NCBI GenBank assembly: GCA_002499525.1
Contig: DAMC01000100.1
Span: 1 to 14,370, forward strand
Source of the DNA: Nitrosopumilales archaeon UBA218
GTDB lineage: Archaea; Thermoproteota; Nitrososphaeria; Nitrososphaerales; Nitrosopumilaceae
DNA length: 14,370 nt
Reading direction: 5' to 3'
How positions within the stretch are numbered: position 1 is the first letter of the stretch; each line of letters opens with the position of its first letter. The position numbers and the translations under genes were made by a program. Below are positions 1 through 6,821 of the stretch, piece after piece. Under the pieces are notes generated by a model. It had not been told where the DNA came from and did no database searches. It saw nothing but the letters and a program-made list of their open reading frames with translations.

Positions 1-396
1 AACAAAACTTTGTACAAGTATTTGATTCCTTCAGAGCAAGAGTTTGTTGAAGCGTCATGTTTTTTAGCCCTAATTCAAGGTAAAGAAATTCCAAGTTTAG
101 AATCACTCCAGGTAAAAGAGGAATCCTATATTCTAGGTTTACTGGACTGTATTGGTGAGATGCGTAGAAACGTTTACGATAAAATCCGCATTGGAAAATC
201 AGAAGATGCTAAAAAAATGTTTGAAAAAATGGATGAACTCTATTTGCAATTGTATCCATTTGCATATTTTGATAAAATAATCAAAGAAGCAAGAAGAAAA
301 TTAGATGTTGATAGAATCTTAGTGGAAGAAACAAGAATTGCGATAACTGAAGAAATTAGAAGAGCTGAATTAATCAAATCAATGAAAAGCAAATAA
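1..396 (+). CDS. Translin/TRAX-family protein, 5' end outside the window (partial)
   Basis: This is the C-terminal part (131 codons visible) of a translin-family nucleic-acid-binding protein. The reading frame is open to the left edge, and translins are usually near 190-200 residues, so the true start lies outside and the in-frame TTG at 10 is not the start. Seen: SEQEFVEA (residues 11-18 of the visible part), GLLDCIGEMRR (46-56) and LYPFAYFDKIIKEARRKLD, the order found in TRAX/translin. The acidic residues E14, E17, D49 and E53 sit where TRAX carries its RNase acids. Known of the family: eukaryotic translin-TRAX (C3PO) is an RNase, and archaeal homologues form similar RNA-cleaving assemblies. 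Inferred: an active RNase of the archaeal C3PO type. The gene is all-helical and ends in a basic tail. Its stop codon directly touches the 3' end of the convergent tRNA-Leu. Confidence 0.85.
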   Translation, partial: NKTLYKYLIPSEQEFVEASCFLALIQGKEIPSLESLQVKEESYILGLLDCIGEMRRNVYDKIRIGKSEDAKKMFEKMDELYLQLYPFAYFDKIIKEARRKLDVDRILVEETRIAITEEIRRAELIKSMKSK

Positions 397-481
397 TGCG
401 GGAAGTGGGATTTGAACCCACGAAATCCTAAGATACTAGCCCCTCAAGCTAGCGCCTTTGACCAGGCTGGGCGACTCCCGC
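397..481 (-). tRNA. tRNA-Leu, anticodon GAG
   Basis: Read on the minus strand, the sequence folds as a class II tRNA. The 7-bp acceptor stem GCGGGAG/TTCCCGC has one G-U pair and discriminator A (397). The anticodon stem CTAGC/GCTAG encloses loop TTGAGGG, giving anticodon GAG, which reads CUC/CUU. A long variable arm of about 14 nt is typical of leucine tRNAs, and the T arm is GTGGG/CCCAC with TTCAAAT. No intron is seen and the 3' CCA is not encoded. The 5' end at 481 lies 24 nt from the centre of the TATA element shared with rpoN. The 3' end touches the stop codon of the convergent translin-family gene. Confidence 0.96.
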
Positions 482-498
482 AGCAAAATTCCATGGAT

Positions 499-511
499 GG
501 TTTTTATAACC
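499..511. promoter_or_regulatory. Near-symmetric TATA element shared by tRNA-Leu (minus) and rpoN (plus)
   Basis: GGTTTTTATAACC has inverted GGTT/AACC ends. It reads TTTTTATAA on the plus strand and TTATAAAAA on the minus strand. Its centre (505) is 26 nt before the rpoN GTG (531) and 24 nt before the tRNA 5' end (481). These are archaeal TATA-to-start distances in both directions, and no other TATA-like site lies in the 49-bp gap. Inferred bidirectional core promoter. Confidence 0.6.
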
Positions 512-530
512 TTACTTGATTTTTGTCCTT

Positions 531-767
531 GTGTTAATCCCAGTCAGATGTTTCACTTGTGGAAATCTAATTGCTGATAAATACGAAGATTATCAAAGTA
601 GAATCAAAGCTGGAGAAGAACCAGTCAAAGTTTTAGATTCACTTGGTTTGAAAAGATATTGCTGTAGGAGGATGATGTTGACAACTGTAGAAACAATGCA
701 ACAAATTATTCCATTCTATGAAGCAATACAAAGACGCTACTTGGAAATTCAATCTGAGTTAGAATAG
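531..767 (+). CDS. rpoN: DNA-directed RNA polymerase subunit N (Rpb10 homologue)
   Basis: RpoN is the small zinc-binding RNA polymerase subunit that helps hold the assembly platform of the large subunits. The 78-residue product starts (M)LIPVRCFTCGNLIADKYEDY. It shows the N-terminal CxxC zinc half-site (CFTCG, C7 and C10) and the second pair in RYCCRRMM, the CX2C...CC arrangement of Rpb10/RpoN. I chose the GTG at 531 because family members begin at LIPVRCFTCG; an in-frame TTG at 516 would add five unrelated hydrophobic residues. The GTG sits 26 nt from a TATA box, so the mRNA is probably leaderless. The gene heads the cluster and is followed after 1 nt by enolase. The C-terminal tail is somewhat longer than the shortest archaeal RpoN proteins. 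Confidence 0.96.
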   Translation: MLIPVRCFTCGNLIADKYEDYQSRIKAGEEPVKVLDSLGLKRYCCRRMMLTTVETMQQIIPFYEAIQRRYLEIQSELE

Positions 768-768
768 A

Positions 769-2007
769 TTGCCAAAAATCACATCGATTAGAGGAAGGCT
801 AGTCTACAATAGTCGTGGCAGTAAAACTATTGAAGTTGATGTGGTTTCTGACAAAAATCATCTTGGTCGAGCCTGTGCCCCATCTGGAGCAAGTGTTGGT
901 AAATACGAGGCACAGAGTTTTGCTGACAATAAACCTGAAAAAAGCCTCCAAATTTTAAATAAAAATCTCAAAAAATTCATAGGTCTTGATTCGGATGATC
1001 TAAAATCCATACAACATGAGATTCGAAAGATAGACAACACCGATAATTATTCAAAAATTGGTGGCGCGGTGGCATACGCATTAACCATAGCATCAATAGA
1101 TTCTGCTGCCAAAGCAAGAGATGAGCCTTTTTTCAAAGTAATTTCTCAGACAAAAAAGTGGCGATTTCCTTTTCCATTAGGAAATATTTTAGGTGGTGGT
1201 GCACATGCCGGTCCAGGAACTCCAGATATTCAGGAAATTTTGATCTGTTCTATTGGTGCAAAAACACCACAAGAGTCAATTGACATGAATTTATCAGTGC
1301 ACAGAGAACTAGGCAAAACCCTACAAAAAGACAACCCGAGATTCACAAATGGTCGTGGGGATGAGGGTGGATGGGCACCTGAAATGGACAATCAAAGAGC
1401 TCTAGAGATTTCTGCTCAAGCAATTGAAAGCTTGGGTTATACTCTAGGGAAGGAGGTCGCATTGGGAGTTGATTTTGCCTCATCCACACAGTGGGATCAA
1501 AAAAAGAAAAAATATGTCTACGATAGAGCTGGTTTTGAAAATACTCCTGGGGAACAGATTGATTTTGCTGCAGAAATAATCAAAAAATACAAACTCATCT
1601 ATGCGGAAGATGCAGTTCATGAAGAGGCATTTGACGACATGGCAGTTCTTGCAAAGAAATTTCCAAAAACATTTGTTACTGGGGATGATCTCACAGTAAC
1701 AAATCCAAAAATTCTGCAAAGAGCAGTAAAGAAAAAAGCATGTACTGGCGTCATACTCAAAGTAAACCAAGCAGGAAGTTTATTCGATGCCTTGGAATTT
1801 GCCAAAATCGCCAACAATAATAGAATTGGAATAATAACTTCTCACAGATCAGGTGAATCAACGGATCATCAGATTTCTCACATAGGAGTTGCAACGGGTT
1901 CTAAAATGCTAAAGGTCGGTGTTGTCGGTGGAGAAAGAGTGGCAAAACTAAACGAGTTAGTTCGCTTATCAGAGATTGGTTTAATATCCGGTATGGCAGA
2001 GGTTTAA
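769..2007 (+). CDS. eno: Enolase (phosphopyruvate hydratase)
   Basis: Enolase interconverts 2-phosphoglycerate and phosphoenolpyruvate in the cytoplasm; in an autotrophic archaeon it would act in gluconeogenesis. The 412 residues match the family length. Visible active-site elements: loop SGASVGKYEA (39-48), HAG (146-148), GDEGGWAP (197-204, E199), the Mg ligands D235, E280 and D306, catalytic K331 in ILKVNQ, SHRSGE (358-363) and K382. The start is TTG at 769, 1 nt after the rpoN stop; the conserved ITSIRGRLVYNSRG segment begins three residues later and leaves no alternative. There is no clear Shine-Dalgarno, so translational coupling to rpoN is likely. The usual Thr of the first mobile loop (GAST) is Val here. 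Nothing suggests loss of function. Confidence 0.97.
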   Translation: MPKITSIRGRLVYNSRGSKTIEVDVVSDKNHLGRACAPSGASVGKYEAQSFADNKPEKSLQILNKNLKKFIGLDSDDLKSIQHEIRKIDNTDNYSKIGGAVAYALTIASIDSAAKARDEPFFKVISQTKKWRFPFPLGNILGGGAHAGPGTPDIQEILICSIGAKTPQESIDMNLSVHRELGKTLQKDNPRFTNGRGDEGGWAPEMDNQRALEISAQAIESLGYTLGKEVALGVDFASSTQWDQKKKKYVYDRAGFENTPGEQIDFAAEIIKKYKLIYAEDAVHEEAFDDMAVLAKKFPKTFVTGDDLTVTNPKILQRAVKKKACTGVILKVNQAGSLFDALEFAKIANNNRIGIITSHRSGESTDHQISHIGVATGSKMLKVGVVGGERVAKLNELVRLSEIGLISGMAEV

Positions 2008-2016
2008 AATCGTAAA

Positions 2017-2640
2017 ATGAGTCAACAGACAGAACCACAAGACATCAAGAAAAAGATCCTATCTACAGGTATCAGAGTAGGAACAACAGTTAAAACAACT
2101 TTCATGCAACCATTCATCACAAAAGCAAGTCCTGAAGGACTCTACATGATTGATTTAGATAAAACATTGGAAAGAATCAAGACAGCCGCGAAATTCATCA
2201 ACAGAATAGAACCAGAGAAGATTCTTGTTTGTTCTGGACGAGAATATGCCAGCACGCCAATTGAGAAATTTTGTGAAGTTACCGGAGCAAGAAAAATGCT
2301 CAGCAGATTTATGCCAGGAACACTAACAAATCCTTCATTACCATATTACACTGAACCAAAATTAGTAATAATTTCTGATCCTCAAGTTGACTCACAAGCA
2401 ATTATCGAGGCAACAAATGCAGGCATTCCTGTTATCGGTGTTTCAAACACAGATAACGTCACATCAAAAATTGACGTGGTTATCCCTGCCAACAACAGAG
2501 GAAGAAAGTCTCTTGCAACAGTATTTTGGTTATTGGCAAGAGAGATTCTCATCCAAAAAGGAAAGATGAGTGAAAATGACTCGATGAAATACGAAATTGA
2601 TGATTTCGAAACAAAGATTTCTGAAGAGGAAATAGAATAG
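2017..2640 (+). CDS. rps2: Small-subunit ribosomal protein uS2 (archaeal S2)
   Basis: uS2 is a 30S ribosomal protein of 207 residues, the compact archaeal/eukaryotic type without the bacterial coiled-coil insertion. Recognisable segments are GIRVGTTVKT (18-27), MIDLDKTLERIKTAAKFI, ILVCSGREYA, FMPGTLTNP, EPKLVIISDP, GIPVIGVSNTDN and IPANNRGRKSLATVFWLLA. All occur in the order of the archaeal S2/eukaryotic SA family. The C-terminal tail is acidic. The start is ATG at 2017, 9 nt after the enolase stop, with a weak GAGGT at 1999-2003. The next gene (MEMO) begins at the nucleotide after the stop codon. The eno-rps2 pairing is, from memory, common in archaea. Confidence 0.97.
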   Translation: MSQQTEPQDIKKKILSTGIRVGTTVKTTFMQPFITKASPEGLYMIDLDKTLERIKTAAKFINRIEPEKILVCSGREYASTPIEKFCEVTGARKMLSRFMPGTLTNPSLPYYTEPKLVIISDPQVDSQAIIEATNAGIPVIGVSNTDNVTSKIDVVIPANNRGRKSLATVFWLLAREILIQKGKMSENDSMKYEIDDFETKISEEEIE

Positions 2641-3471
2641 ATGCGTATTAGAACACCAGCAGTCGCTGGAATGTTCTATCCAAAAGAAAAATCAGAGGTC
2701 ATATCTTCTATCCAGCATTGTATTGATAACGAATACGGGGTTGGCAAACTACATCAACATAGTGAAAAAATCTATGGAGCGATATGTCCGCATGCTGGAT
2801 ACATGTATTCCGGACCAGTTGCAACACATTCATTTGATATGATTTCAGTTCAAGATTTTGAGGTCGCTGTGATTCTCGGCCCAAATCACTGGGGAGTTGG
2901 TTGCAACATTGCAACAATGAAAGAGTGTACTTGGGAAACTCCTCTAGGCTCTGTTGAAGTAGACTCTGACTCTGCAAAACAGATTAACGATTTCTCAAAA
3001 ATTATTGAAGTTGATTATTTTTCACATACACGTGATCATTGTATCGAGGTTCAAATTCCAATGCTTGTGCATTTTTATAATAAACCATTCAAGATTTTGC
3101 CAATCATTCTAAATGATCAGGATTACGAGGCAATGCAACATGTAGGGTTGGCTATTTCAAAGATTGCAAAAGTCAAAAGAACCATAATCATAGGTTCATC
3201 TGATTTCACTCATTATGAGCAGAATGATTTTGCTCATGAACAGGACAAAGCTCTCATCGAGCCAATATTGAAATTAGATGTAGAACGATTTTACAAAGTG
3301 TTGAATGAAAGGAGGGTTAGTGCGTGTGGGTATGGAGCAATCGCTGCCACAATGATTGCTAGCAAAGAACTAGGAGCCACTAGAGCGAAGCTACTAAAAT
3401 ATGCCACGAGTGGAGACATCGTAGGAGAAAAGAGCTCCGTTGTCGGATACGCATCAATAGTATTTACTTGA
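2641..3471 (+). CDS. MEMO1-family protein (AmmeMemoRadiSam-type, LigB-like fold)
   Basis: The 276-residue product has all the MEMO family landmarks: RTPAVAGMFYP (4-14), PHAGYMYSG (50-58), GPNHWG (80-85), the IEVQIPML segment, SSDFTHY, SACGYGAIA and the terminal GYASIVF. In human MEMO1 two His residues and one Cys bind metal. The equivalents here are H51, H83 and the Cys of ACGYG, all present. The fold is that of class III extradiol dioxygenases, but the role in archaea is not established. The gene starts immediately after the rps2 stop, with GAGGA at 2626-2630 as a plausible ribosome-binding site, and overlaps mvk by 4 nt. That placement fits a conserved archaeal association of MEMO with the mevalonate genes; a functional link to isoprenoid synthesis is inference. 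Confidence 0.93.
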   Translation: MRIRTPAVAGMFYPKEKSEVISSIQHCIDNEYGVGKLHQHSEKIYGAICPHAGYMYSGPVATHSFDMISVQDFEVAVILGPNHWGVGCNIATMKECTWETPLGSVEVDSDSAKQINDFSKIIEVDYFSHTRDHCIEVQIPMLVHFYNKPFKILPIILNDQDYEAMQHVGLAISKIAKVKRTIIIGSSDFTHYEQNDFAHEQDKALIEPILKLDVERFYKVLNERRVSACGYGAIAATMIASKELGATRAKLLKYATSGDIVGEKSSVVGYASIVFT

Positions 3472-4424
3472 AATCAATTGCTTCTGCTCCTGCAAAAGTG
3501 ATTTTGTTTGGTGAGCATTTTATCGTGTACGGTGGAAAAGCAATTCTATGTGCCATTAACAAAAGAATTACTGTAGAATCCAAACTTTCTGACTCTAATA
3601 CAATCCATATTGATTCAGATATTGGAATAATTACTGTACCAAAAAATCAATTGATTGAAGATATAGATATCAGATTCAGACCCATAATTTTTCTTGCACA
3701 AAAAATTCTAAGACAATTTAATTCCGATTCTGGATTGACCATATCAATAAGATCAGAGATCCCTGCAGGGGTTGGATTAGGGTCTTCCTCTGCATGTTGT
3801 GTTGCAGCTGCAAGCTCAATTTCTGGTTTGTTCACTAGCTATTCTAAAGAAGACATACTAAGACTAGCACTAGAAGCTGAGAAAACAATATTCGAAAATG
3901 CATCTGGAGCAGATACTACAAGCTGTACATTTGGGGGAATTTTAGAATACACAAAACAAGGAATACAGAGATTGGATATGTATCCAAAGTTTCAGATAGT
4001 CATTGCCAATTCCAGAATAATTCACACCACGAGTCAAGTTGTAGAACGAGTTAAAAAATTCAAGCAAAAAAACATCGAGGAGTTTTCCAAACTTTGTCAT
4101 AATGAAGCAATACTAATTGATCAAGCTGTGGACGCCCTAAAAAATAACAACATCGAGGTATTGGGTGAGAAGATGATTGAAAACCAATCACATCTACAGA
4201 GAATCGGAGTATCAAATCAAACACTAGATTCAATGATTAATTTAACCAAAAATGTGTCCCATGGTGCAAAGATAACCGGTGCGGGGGATGGAGGATGCAT
4301 TATAGCACTAGTTGATGATTCAAATTTACAAAAAACATTACAGGCATTATCAGAATACGAATGTTTTCCAACTAAAATAGACATGTCCGGCGTCGAACAA
4401 AAGACAATTCACGATAACTCCTAG
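3468..4424 (+). CDS. mvk: Mevalonate kinase (GHMP kinase family)
   Basis: This enzyme phosphorylates mevalonate to 5-phosphomevalonate, an early step to archaeal lipid precursors. The 318 residues show all three GHMP motifs: PAKVILFGEHFIVYGG (8-23), the ATP-binding loop IPAGVGLGSSSAC (98-110) and KITGAGDGGC (268-277). D149 in SGADTT is the expected catalytic Asp, and K10 is also present. The start is TTG at 3468, which overlaps the MEMO stop as TTGA. The conserved SAPAKV motif begins at residue 6 and no downstream ATG would preserve it, so TTG is required. Isopentenyl phosphate kinase follows and no phosphomevalonate kinase is nearby, which suggests one of the archaeal variants of the mevalonate pathway. 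Confidence 0.95.
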   Translation: MKSIASAPAKVILFGEHFIVYGGKAILCAINKRITVESKLSDSNTIHIDSDIGIITVPKNQLIEDIDIRFRPIIFLAQKILRQFNSDSGLTISIRSEIPAGVGLGSSSACCVAAASSISGLFTSYSKEDILRLALEAEKTIFENASGADTTSCTFGGILEYTKQGIQRLDMYPKFQIVIANSRIIHTTSQVVERVKKFKQKNIEEFSKLCHNEAILIDQAVDALKNNNIEVLGEKMIENQSHLQRIGVSNQTLDSMINLTKNVSHGAKITGAGDGGCIIALVDDSNLQKTLQALSEYECFPTKIDMSGVEQKTIHDNS

Positions 4425-4436
4425 ACACACTAGATA

Positions 4437-4444
4437 CTTTTTAA
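4437..4444 (+). promoter_or_regulatory. TATA box for ipk-idi-idsA-gltX
   Basis: CTTTTTAA is centred about 27 nt before the ipk ATG (4469), the spacing expected for a leaderless archaeal transcript. It lies in the only appreciable gap (44 bp) of the long cluster, so the downstream isoprenoid genes can probably be transcribed separately from rpoN-mvk. A T7 run (4452-4458) just downstream might also weaken read-through from mvk. Confidence 0.55.
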
Positions 4445-4468
4445 CTGAGACTTTTTTTGAAATCAATT

Positions 4469-5209
4469 ATGATCCTACTCAAGCTAGGTGGTTCAATTAT
4501 AACAAATAAAGAAAGACCGCTCTCTCCCAGAACGAAAACAATAGACAGTATTGCAAAAAAACTCAGAAAAATCAAAGAACCCATAATCATTGTTCATGGG
4601 GGTGGATCTTTTGGACATTATTGGTCTGTGAAATATGATATGCATACAAAACCGGCCAAATACAACTATCATGGAGTTGCAGTTGTCAAGAACTCGATGG
4701 TAGAGCTTAACAAAATGATTTTGGATAATTTTGCTAAAAATAGACTAAATCCATATTGTTTACCTCCGACAGATTTCATGTCTGGAAATAAACCAATTAT
4801 ATCAAAGATTAAGGAAATTAGAAAAATTGCAGAATCTAATCTGGTACCCATATCATATGGGGATGCTCTTTGGTATGGTCAAAAAAAATCCTATATCTTA
4901 TCAGGAGATAGGATAATGAGTATACTAGCAAAAATTTTACGCCCAAGGCTCTCAATATTTGTACTGAATGTTGATGGCCTCTATTCTGATTTTAAAACAA
5001 AAAGTCTCATCTACGACATGAAGGGCAACCAAGCATCAATTCATGATATTCCAATGGACGTAACAGGCGGTATGAAGCGTAAAGTGGAGGAAGCTAGTAC
5101 CATTGCCAACATGGGTCTGAAGGTGTTTTTCGTCAATGGGAACAAACCACAAAGAATAGTCGACGCAATACAAAAAAACAAGTTCGAGGGAACGGTTTTT
5201 CGAGGATAG
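4469..5209 (+). CDS. ipk: Isopentenyl phosphate kinase (amino-acid kinase fold)
   Basis: The enzyme converts isopentenyl phosphate plus ATP to isopentenyl diphosphate, the hallmark step of archaeal mevalonate pathways. The 246 residues begin MILLKLGGSIITNK. K5, K14 and H50 (GGGSFGH) fall at exactly the positions I recall for the catalytic residues of the Thermoplasma enzyme. That supports the ATG at 4469 over an in-frame TTG at 4457, which would add four residues. Other family segments are HGVAVVKNSM, SGDRIMSILA, VLNVDGLYS and DVTGGMKRKVEEA (nucleotide and phosphate binding). The promoter at 4437-4444 places the transcript start at or next to the ATG. The gene is followed after 1 nt by idi. 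Confidence 0.95.
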   Translation: MILLKLGGSIITNKERPLSPRTKTIDSIAKKLRKIKEPIIIVHGGGSFGHYWSVKYDMHTKPAKYNYHGVAVVKNSMVELNKMILDNFAKNRLNPYCLPPTDFMSGNKPIISKIKEIRKIAESNLVPISYGDALWYGQKKSYILSGDRIMSILAKILRPRLSIFVLNVDGLYSDFKTKSLIYDMKGNQASIHDIPMDVTGGMKRKVEEASTIANMGLKVFFVNGNKPQRIVDAIQKNKFEGTVFRG

Positions 5210-5210
5210 T

Positions 5211-5846
5211 ATGACTGAAGAGTTTCTGATCCTAGTAGACGAAAACGATAATCCAATAGGTACTGAGGAAAAGGTCAAATGTCATCTTCCAAACGGCAAG
5301 TTGCATCGCGCATTTACTGTATTATTATTTGACAGAAATCACAGACTCTTACTTACACGTAGAAGCGAGACCAAGATGCTCTGGCCTGGAGATTGGGATG
5401 GGACCGTAGCTAGCCATCCAAGAAAAACAGAGACATATGTCTCATCTGCAGAAAGGAGATTACCAGAAGAAATCGGTGCGTCATGCAAACTAGATTATCT
5501 ATTCAAATTTGAATATCATGTGCCATACAAGGACATTGGTTCAGAAAATGAGATATGCGGTACTCTGATCGGAATTGTCTCGGATGATTTTCAAATGAAA
5601 TTAGTCAAAGATGAGATTAGTGAGATAAAATGGATTTCTGAAAGTGAATTGTTTTCAGACATAATGAAAAATCCAGAGACATATTGTCCTTGGATGTTAT
5701 TGGCGCTTTATTTTCTTAAAGAGTCAGATAAAGAAATGATTCAAAAACACAATCTAGTTCTTGAAAAATGGATGAATCACAAGCAAGAGTTGGAAAAATC
5801 ACTCAAATACCACTTTCCAACAAATAATTGGAGGTTACTGAGATAA
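5211..5846 (+). CDS. idi: Type I (Nudix-fold) isopentenyl-diphosphate isomerase-like protein; catalytic Cys replaced by Ala
   Basis: Isopentenyl-diphosphate isomerase makes DMAPP from IPP. The 211 residues align without gaps to E. coli Idi numbering over the first part: metal ligands H25, H32 and H69 are present, with R50-R51 and the Nudix-like segment AERRLPEEIG (80-89). The two acidic metal ligands are in SENEICG (E112, E114). Y102 lies where the E. coli active-site Tyr is. Residue 67, the catalytic Cys in E. coli (VCGHP), is Ala here (VASHP), encoded by GCT at 5409-5411. Reaching a Cys codon would need two base changes, so a sequencing error is unlikely. Either this clade uses a modified mechanism or the protein has another Nudix-type activity. 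The position between ipk and the prenyl synthase strongly suggests isomerase. GAGGA lies 4 nt before the ATG. Confidence 0.85.
   Translation: MTEEFLILVDENDNPIGTEEKVKCHLPNGKLHRAFTVLLFDRNHRLLLTRRSETKMLWPGDWDGTVASHPRKTETYVSSAERRLPEEIGASCKLDYLFKFEYHVPYKDIGSENEICGTLIGIVSDDFQMKLVKDEISEIKWISESELFSDIMKNPETYCPWMLLALYFLKESDKEMIQKHNLVLEKWMNHKQELEKSLKYHFPTNNWRLLR
5830..5835 (+). promoter_or_regulatory. Shine-Dalgarno GGAGGT of idsA
   Basis: GGAGGT lies inside the last codons of idi, 10 nt before the ATG at 5846. It is the strongest ribosome-binding site in the window. It decides the idsA start in favour of the ATG that overlaps the idi stop (TAATG), against an in-frame TTG at 5828. Confidence 0.7.
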
Positions 5847-6820
5847 TGGTAAAAACACTCCCAAGCACCACAAAAATTGTCAATTCCTATTTGAAATCCA
5901 ATCTGGCAGGAAAGCCAGATGTATTGTACAAGGCAGGTGCCCACCTAATTGTTAATGGTGGGAAGAGATTACGCCCATATTTGGTTCTCAAAAGCTGTCA
6001 AATGCTTGGTGGCTCAACTAAAGATGCAATGCCTGCTGCCGCTGCAATAGAGATGGTCCACAATTTCACTCTGGTCCATGATGACATAATGGATAATGAT
6101 GAGATGAGACATGGTGTTCCTACCGTCCACACAAAGTTCGGCATGCCACTAGCAATACTTGCAGGAGATGTTTTATTCTCTAAAGCATTTGAGATGGTTT
6201 CAGTAAAACAAGTAAGAAGCGAACGAGTTTCTGCAGGATTAGTCTCCAAATTGGCCAGGGCATGTGTGGATGTATGTGAAGGTCAAGTCCTAGATATCAA
6301 AATGGCAGAAGGGAAAAAAATCCCAACGAAGGCAGAATACATTACAATGATTGAGAAAAAAACATCAGCACTCTTTGAGGTATCTTGTGCCATGGGCGCA
6401 ATTTGTGCCAACAAACCTAGAGATGTTGGAAACCTAGCATCTTTTGGAAAAAATCTCGGAGTCTCTTTTCAGATAACAGATGACTATATTGGAATTTTAG
6501 GTGATCCAAAGATAACAAAGAAACCCGTAGGAAATGATTTGAGGGAAGGAAAAAAATCCCTACCAATATTGCTTGCCTTACAGAAAGCAGATCATAAATC
6601 TAAAAAAATTATTCTTAAGGTGTTTGGTAATCCAAAGGCAGCCAAACCAGACATTACTAAAGCAATTGAGCAAATGAGAACATTGCAAATAGAAAAAGAG
6701 GTAAGAAATGCAGCCTTAGATTATGCGGAAAAAGCAAAACAGTCATTGGGGAAATATTCAGGTTCCGCAAAATCTGAGATGATTGAATTACTGGATTTTG
6801 TCGTAACTAGGAGCTTATAG
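5846..6820 (+). CDS. idsA: Geranylgeranyl diphosphate synthase-type polyprenyl synthetase
   Basis: This trans-prenyltransferase condenses IPP with allylic diphosphates to make the C20 chain of archaeal ether lipids. The 324 residues contain GKRLRP (39-44), the first Asp-rich motif HDDIMDND (78-85), MRHGVPTVH (87-95), the second motif QITDDYIGILGD (209-220) and GNDLREGKKSLP. The residue five places before the first DD is Phe (F74), the bulky residue that in archaeal enzymes limits the product to about C20. The first Asp-rich motif lacks the insertion of longer-chain enzymes. The start ATG overlaps the idi stop by one base. GluRS follows after 1 nt. Product length is inferred from motifs; farnesyl activity is also possible. 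Confidence 0.93.
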   Translation: MVKTLPSTTKIVNSYLKSNLAGKPDVLYKAGAHLIVNGGKRLRPYLVLKSCQMLGGSTKDAMPAAAAIEMVHNFTLVHDDIMDNDEMRHGVPTVHTKFGMPLAILAGDVLFSKAFEMVSVKQVRSERVSAGLVSKLARACVDVCEGQVLDIKMAEGKKIPTKAEYITMIEKKTSALFEVSCAMGAICANKPRDVGNLASFGKNLGVSFQITDDYIGILGDPKITKKPVGNDLREGKKSLPILLALQKADHKSKKIILKVFGNPKAAKPDITKAIEQMRTLQIEKEVRNAALDYAEKAKQSLGKYSGSAKSEMIELLDFVVTRSL

Positions 6821-6821
6821 A

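Noticed and set aside
887..912. Enolase mobile-loop change (GASV instead of GAST) as a sign of an inactive enzyme
   Set aside because: All metal and catalytic residues elsewhere are intact; the change is likely lineage variation.
5828..5845. TTG start of idsA at 5828
   Set aside because: It lies inside the idi end and on top of the GGAGGT ribosome-binding site; the ATG at 5846 has ideal spacing.
6479..6500. Second Asp-rich motif of the prenyl synthase ends in Gly (DDYIG) rather than DDxxD
   Set aside because: As I recall, this form (DDxxGxxGD) is common in archaeal short-chain synthases, so it is not a defect.
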